A DNA stretch of 7,845 nt. Origin: Lachnospiraceae bacterium. Its GTDB lineage: Bacteria > Bacillota > Clostridia > Lachnospirales > Lachnospiraceae. Below the pieces are notes generated by a model, which saw only the letters and a program-made list of their open reading frames with translations, ran no database searches and was not told the DNA's origin. The position numbers and the translations under genes were made by a program. Of this stretch, positions 6,270 through 7,845 are shown piece after piece (position 1 is the first letter of the stretch; the number at the start of each line of letters is the position of its first letter). The stretch spans positions 1 through 7,845 of the forward strand of contig JAAVAF010000102.1 of assembly GCA_014804225.1 (NCBI GenBank), read 5' to 3'.

Positions 6270-7433
6270 CTCGCTTTCCTCTGTCTGGAACAGTTCTCCG
6301 ATTTTCTTGTCTTCTTCCTTGTCTTCCTCTTTCTTGTCGCAATCCACGTGCGACACATTGTTGCGCTCGTCGATCAGCTCTTCCACTTTGTCCGCAAGCT
6401 CCTGTGAGGCTTCGTCGAGCTTATCTTTTGATGCCTCGTTGAAAGCAGCGTCTACTGCAGAGAGTATCATACCCTCTTTCGTTTCGTCGACGCCTTTTAG
6501 CGGATTATCTGCAATATGCTGTATTTTACAATCTTTGGCATCTTTTATCATTTGAAGACCACACCGTCTGTATCTTTCCGCCTCTGCATATCCCGCCATC
6601 GCCTTCTTCTGATAGCGCCCCATAGACTCCGCCTTTCCCTCATCTGTATAAGATTCATCGTCAAGCAGCTCCCTCAGGCTTTGGCCCTCCTTGAGGACAC
6701 TCCTTGTAATCTCATCTGCCGCGTCAAGGTATTTATGACCATCTTCACTCAGTTCCTCAATCATACCAACTACATTCAATTCCCGTTTTACCGAAGATAC
6801 GCCAAACTGCGTGGCTGAATTTTGAATGATATCGCTCATGCTGTTCTTTGCACCGGCACCACTGCTTCCACGTTTTGTTTCACCGCTCTTTCCCTCTTCA
6901 GCCTCTTCCGCATCCTCGGACTCTTCAATACTTTTGAGCATGATCAGCAGATCCCGATTTTTCCTGTCAATCTCGTTCTGTCCTTCAAATGACTGCATTG
7001 CCATTTCCTGTGCCGCTTTTTGTTTCTTCTGATTCTCCTCAAGCTGTGTCTGCAGCTGTTCACGCATCGCTTTGAGCACCTGTCCTTTTTTCAGAGCCGC
7101 CTCATCATCACCGCCCGACCCATAAGTGTGCTTCAAGGACATCATATCCTCATCAATCGCCTTCAGTTGTTTCATATATTCGTCCCGAATACTTCCGGTC
7201 TGCGCAGACTCCTCCTGCTGCCGCATCATAATCTTTTCAGCCTTTATGCTCTGTGCACTTCTTGCTGTCTGTGTCTTCGACTGCTCGTATAACTTTCTTC
7301 CTTCTTTTGAAATCGTTAGCTTACACTGCGCGCCAAACACACTGCCCGATACCTGTGCAGATCGATTTTGGCTTTGCGTTATTCTCCCTGTCGTTATATG
7401 AATATTGTTTTCTGGAACTATTCTGATTTGCAT
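6255..7433 (-). CDS. Coiled-coil protein with acidic tail, 392 residues; one of a tandem paralogous pair
   Basis: The ATG at 7433 has AAAGG six bases upstream, giving MQIRIVPENN. There is no signal peptide or membrane helix. Residues 1-50 form a short, strand-like, less charged head containing CKLTISKEGRKLYEQ. Residues 55-170 are long Gln/Lys/Glu-rich helix with strong coiled-coil character. Residues 170-200 are a linker first acidic, then Gly/Ser-rich. Residues 215-360 are a second helical domain with RYRRCGLQMIKD and VDAAFNEASKDKLDE, followed by EELIDERNNV. The last 35 residues are almost all Asp, Glu and Lys. Residues from about 287 to the end match the neighbouring partial protein at roughly 60% identity by eye. 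The architecture suggests a cytosolic structural or scaffold protein. Family not recognised; no catalytic motif seen. Confidence 0.88.
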   Translation of the reverse strand: MQIRIVPENNIHITTGRITQSQNRSAQVSGSVFGAQCKLTISKEGRKLYEQSKTQTARSAQSIKAEKIMMRQQEESAQTGSIRDEYMKQLKAIDEDMMSLKHTYGSGGDDEAALKKGQVLKAMREQLQTQLEENQKKQKAAQEMAMQSFEGQNEIDRKNRDLLIMLKSIEESEDAEEAEEGKSGETKRGSSGAGAKNSMSDIIQNSATQFGVSSVKRELNVVGMIEELSEDGHKYLDAADEITRSVLKEGQSLRELLDDESYTDEGKAESMGRYQKKAMAGYAEAERYRRCGLQMIKDAKDCKIQHIADNPLKGVDETKEGMILSAVDAAFNEASKDKLDEASQELADKVEELIDERNNVSHVDCDKKEEDKEEDKKIGELFQTEESEQIEE

Positions 7434-7457
7434 AGAATCCCTTTCTTTCTAAGTGGT

Positions 7458-7498
7458 CTGCAAATTTGTACAAAATCTGCCCGCTATTCCTGTATCTG
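7458..7498 (-). repeat. Copy 2 of the 41-bp repeat across a gene end and intergenic gap
   Basis: Counterpart of 6229-6269. It again covers the end of an acidic-tailed gene, its TAG stop and the first non-coding bases, and lies 24 bases before the start of the 392-residue gene. Confidence 0.85.
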
Positions 7499-7845
7499 TT
7501 CCTGCTCTTCTTCCTCCGGCTGAAGCAGTTCTCCGATTTTCTTGTTCTCTTCGTCTTCCTCTTTCTTGTCCTCATCTACACGATCAACATCGTTGCGCTC
7601 ATCAATTAACTCTTTTACTGCATCTTCAAGTTCCTTCGAGGTTTCGTCAAGCTTGCCCTGCGTTGCCTGATTGAAAGCGGCATCCACTGTCGACTGTATC
7701 ATGCTGTCCTTCGTTTCCTCCATGCCTTGCAGCGGATTATTCGAAATGTGCAGGAGTTTTCCCTCCTGTGAATCCTTAATCATCTGCACACCGCGATTTC
7801 TATAGATTCCCAAATCACCGTATTCGCTCATTCTCGCGCGATAAC
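7484..7845 (-). CDS. Paralogue of the 392-residue coiled-coil protein (5' end outside window)
   Basis: Only the C-terminal 120 or so residues are visible. The frame is open to the right edge, and the ATG at 7831 lacks a ribosome binding site, so the gene begins beyond the window. The visible part contains IYRNRGVQMIKD, VDAAFNQATQGKLDE and KELIDERNDV, then an Asp/Glu/Lys tail ending in EEEEQEQIQE. It aligns with the end of the neighbouring 392-residue protein nearly without gaps, about 60% identical by eye. The DNA match continues past the stop codon. The two genes are 50 bases apart in the same direction and arose by tandem duplication. Function unknown; it is probably a partner or variant subunit of the same assembly. 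Confidence 0.88.
   Translation of the reverse strand, partial: YRARMSEYGDLGIYRNRGVQMIKDSQEGKLLHISNNPLQGMEETKDSMIQSTVDAAFNQATQGKLDETSKELEDAVKELIDERNDVDRVDEDKKEEDEENKKIGELLQPEEEEQEQIQE

Noticed and set aside
6229..7498. The 41-bp repeats as ends of a mobile element
   Set aside because: They are direct copies tied to paralogous gene ends, with no transposase or target duplication; gene duplication explains them.
7321..7575. 84-codon minus-strand frame rich in Arg and Lys
   Set aside because: It is an out-of-frame reading of the Lys/Glu-rich gene ends and the intervening gap; composition is explained by the real frames.

Overview
The window looks like chromosomal DNA of a low-to-mid GC Gram-positive anaerobe, probably a clostridium of the Lachnospiraceae type. 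The evidence is strong GGAGG-type ribosome binding sites, GTG as well as ATG starts, AT-rich intergenic DNA, and a clostridial style of ECF sigma factor, thioredoxin and ABC transporter. That placement is judgement by eye, not a database result. There are no rRNA or tRNA genes, CRISPR arrays, insertion sequences or phage genes in view.

Layout. Left (1-1733, plus strand): the 3' part of a large gene for an unrecognised protein with a C-terminal membrane hairpin flanked by charged helices. It is followed, after a small intercistronic hairpin, by a 54-residue acidic protein. A strong hairpin terminator (1747-1794) with T-rich DNA on both sides separates this unit from a convergent minus-strand operon. 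Middle (1815-5025, minus strand): a four-gene operon read from 5025 leftwards, namely an ECF sigma factor, a six-helix membrane protein, an ABC ATPase and an ABC-2 permease. The genes overlap or nearly abut, and its order resembles the Bacillus subtilis sigY-yxlCDEFG operon. A sigma-A-like or possibly ECF-like promoter lies at 5046-5077. Right (5115-7845, minus strand): a cluster read leftwards from beyond the window edge. It starts with two tandem paralogous coiled-coil proteins with acidic tails (the first cut by the edge), then a smaller helical protein with an acidic tail, then thioredoxin, and ends at a terminator at 5115-5152.

How the parts may work together. The sigma factor probably controls its own operon, with the membrane protein as the most likely sensor or anti-sigma partner and the ABC transporter as output. 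The paralogous coiled-coil proteins and the smaller helical protein look like one functional set, since they share strand, close spacing, helix-rich composition and acidic C-termini. Their function is not recognisable from sequence alone. The least explained parts are that set, including a 41-bp repeat that spans the gene ends and the non-coding gap, and the membrane-hairpin protein with its small acidic partner.
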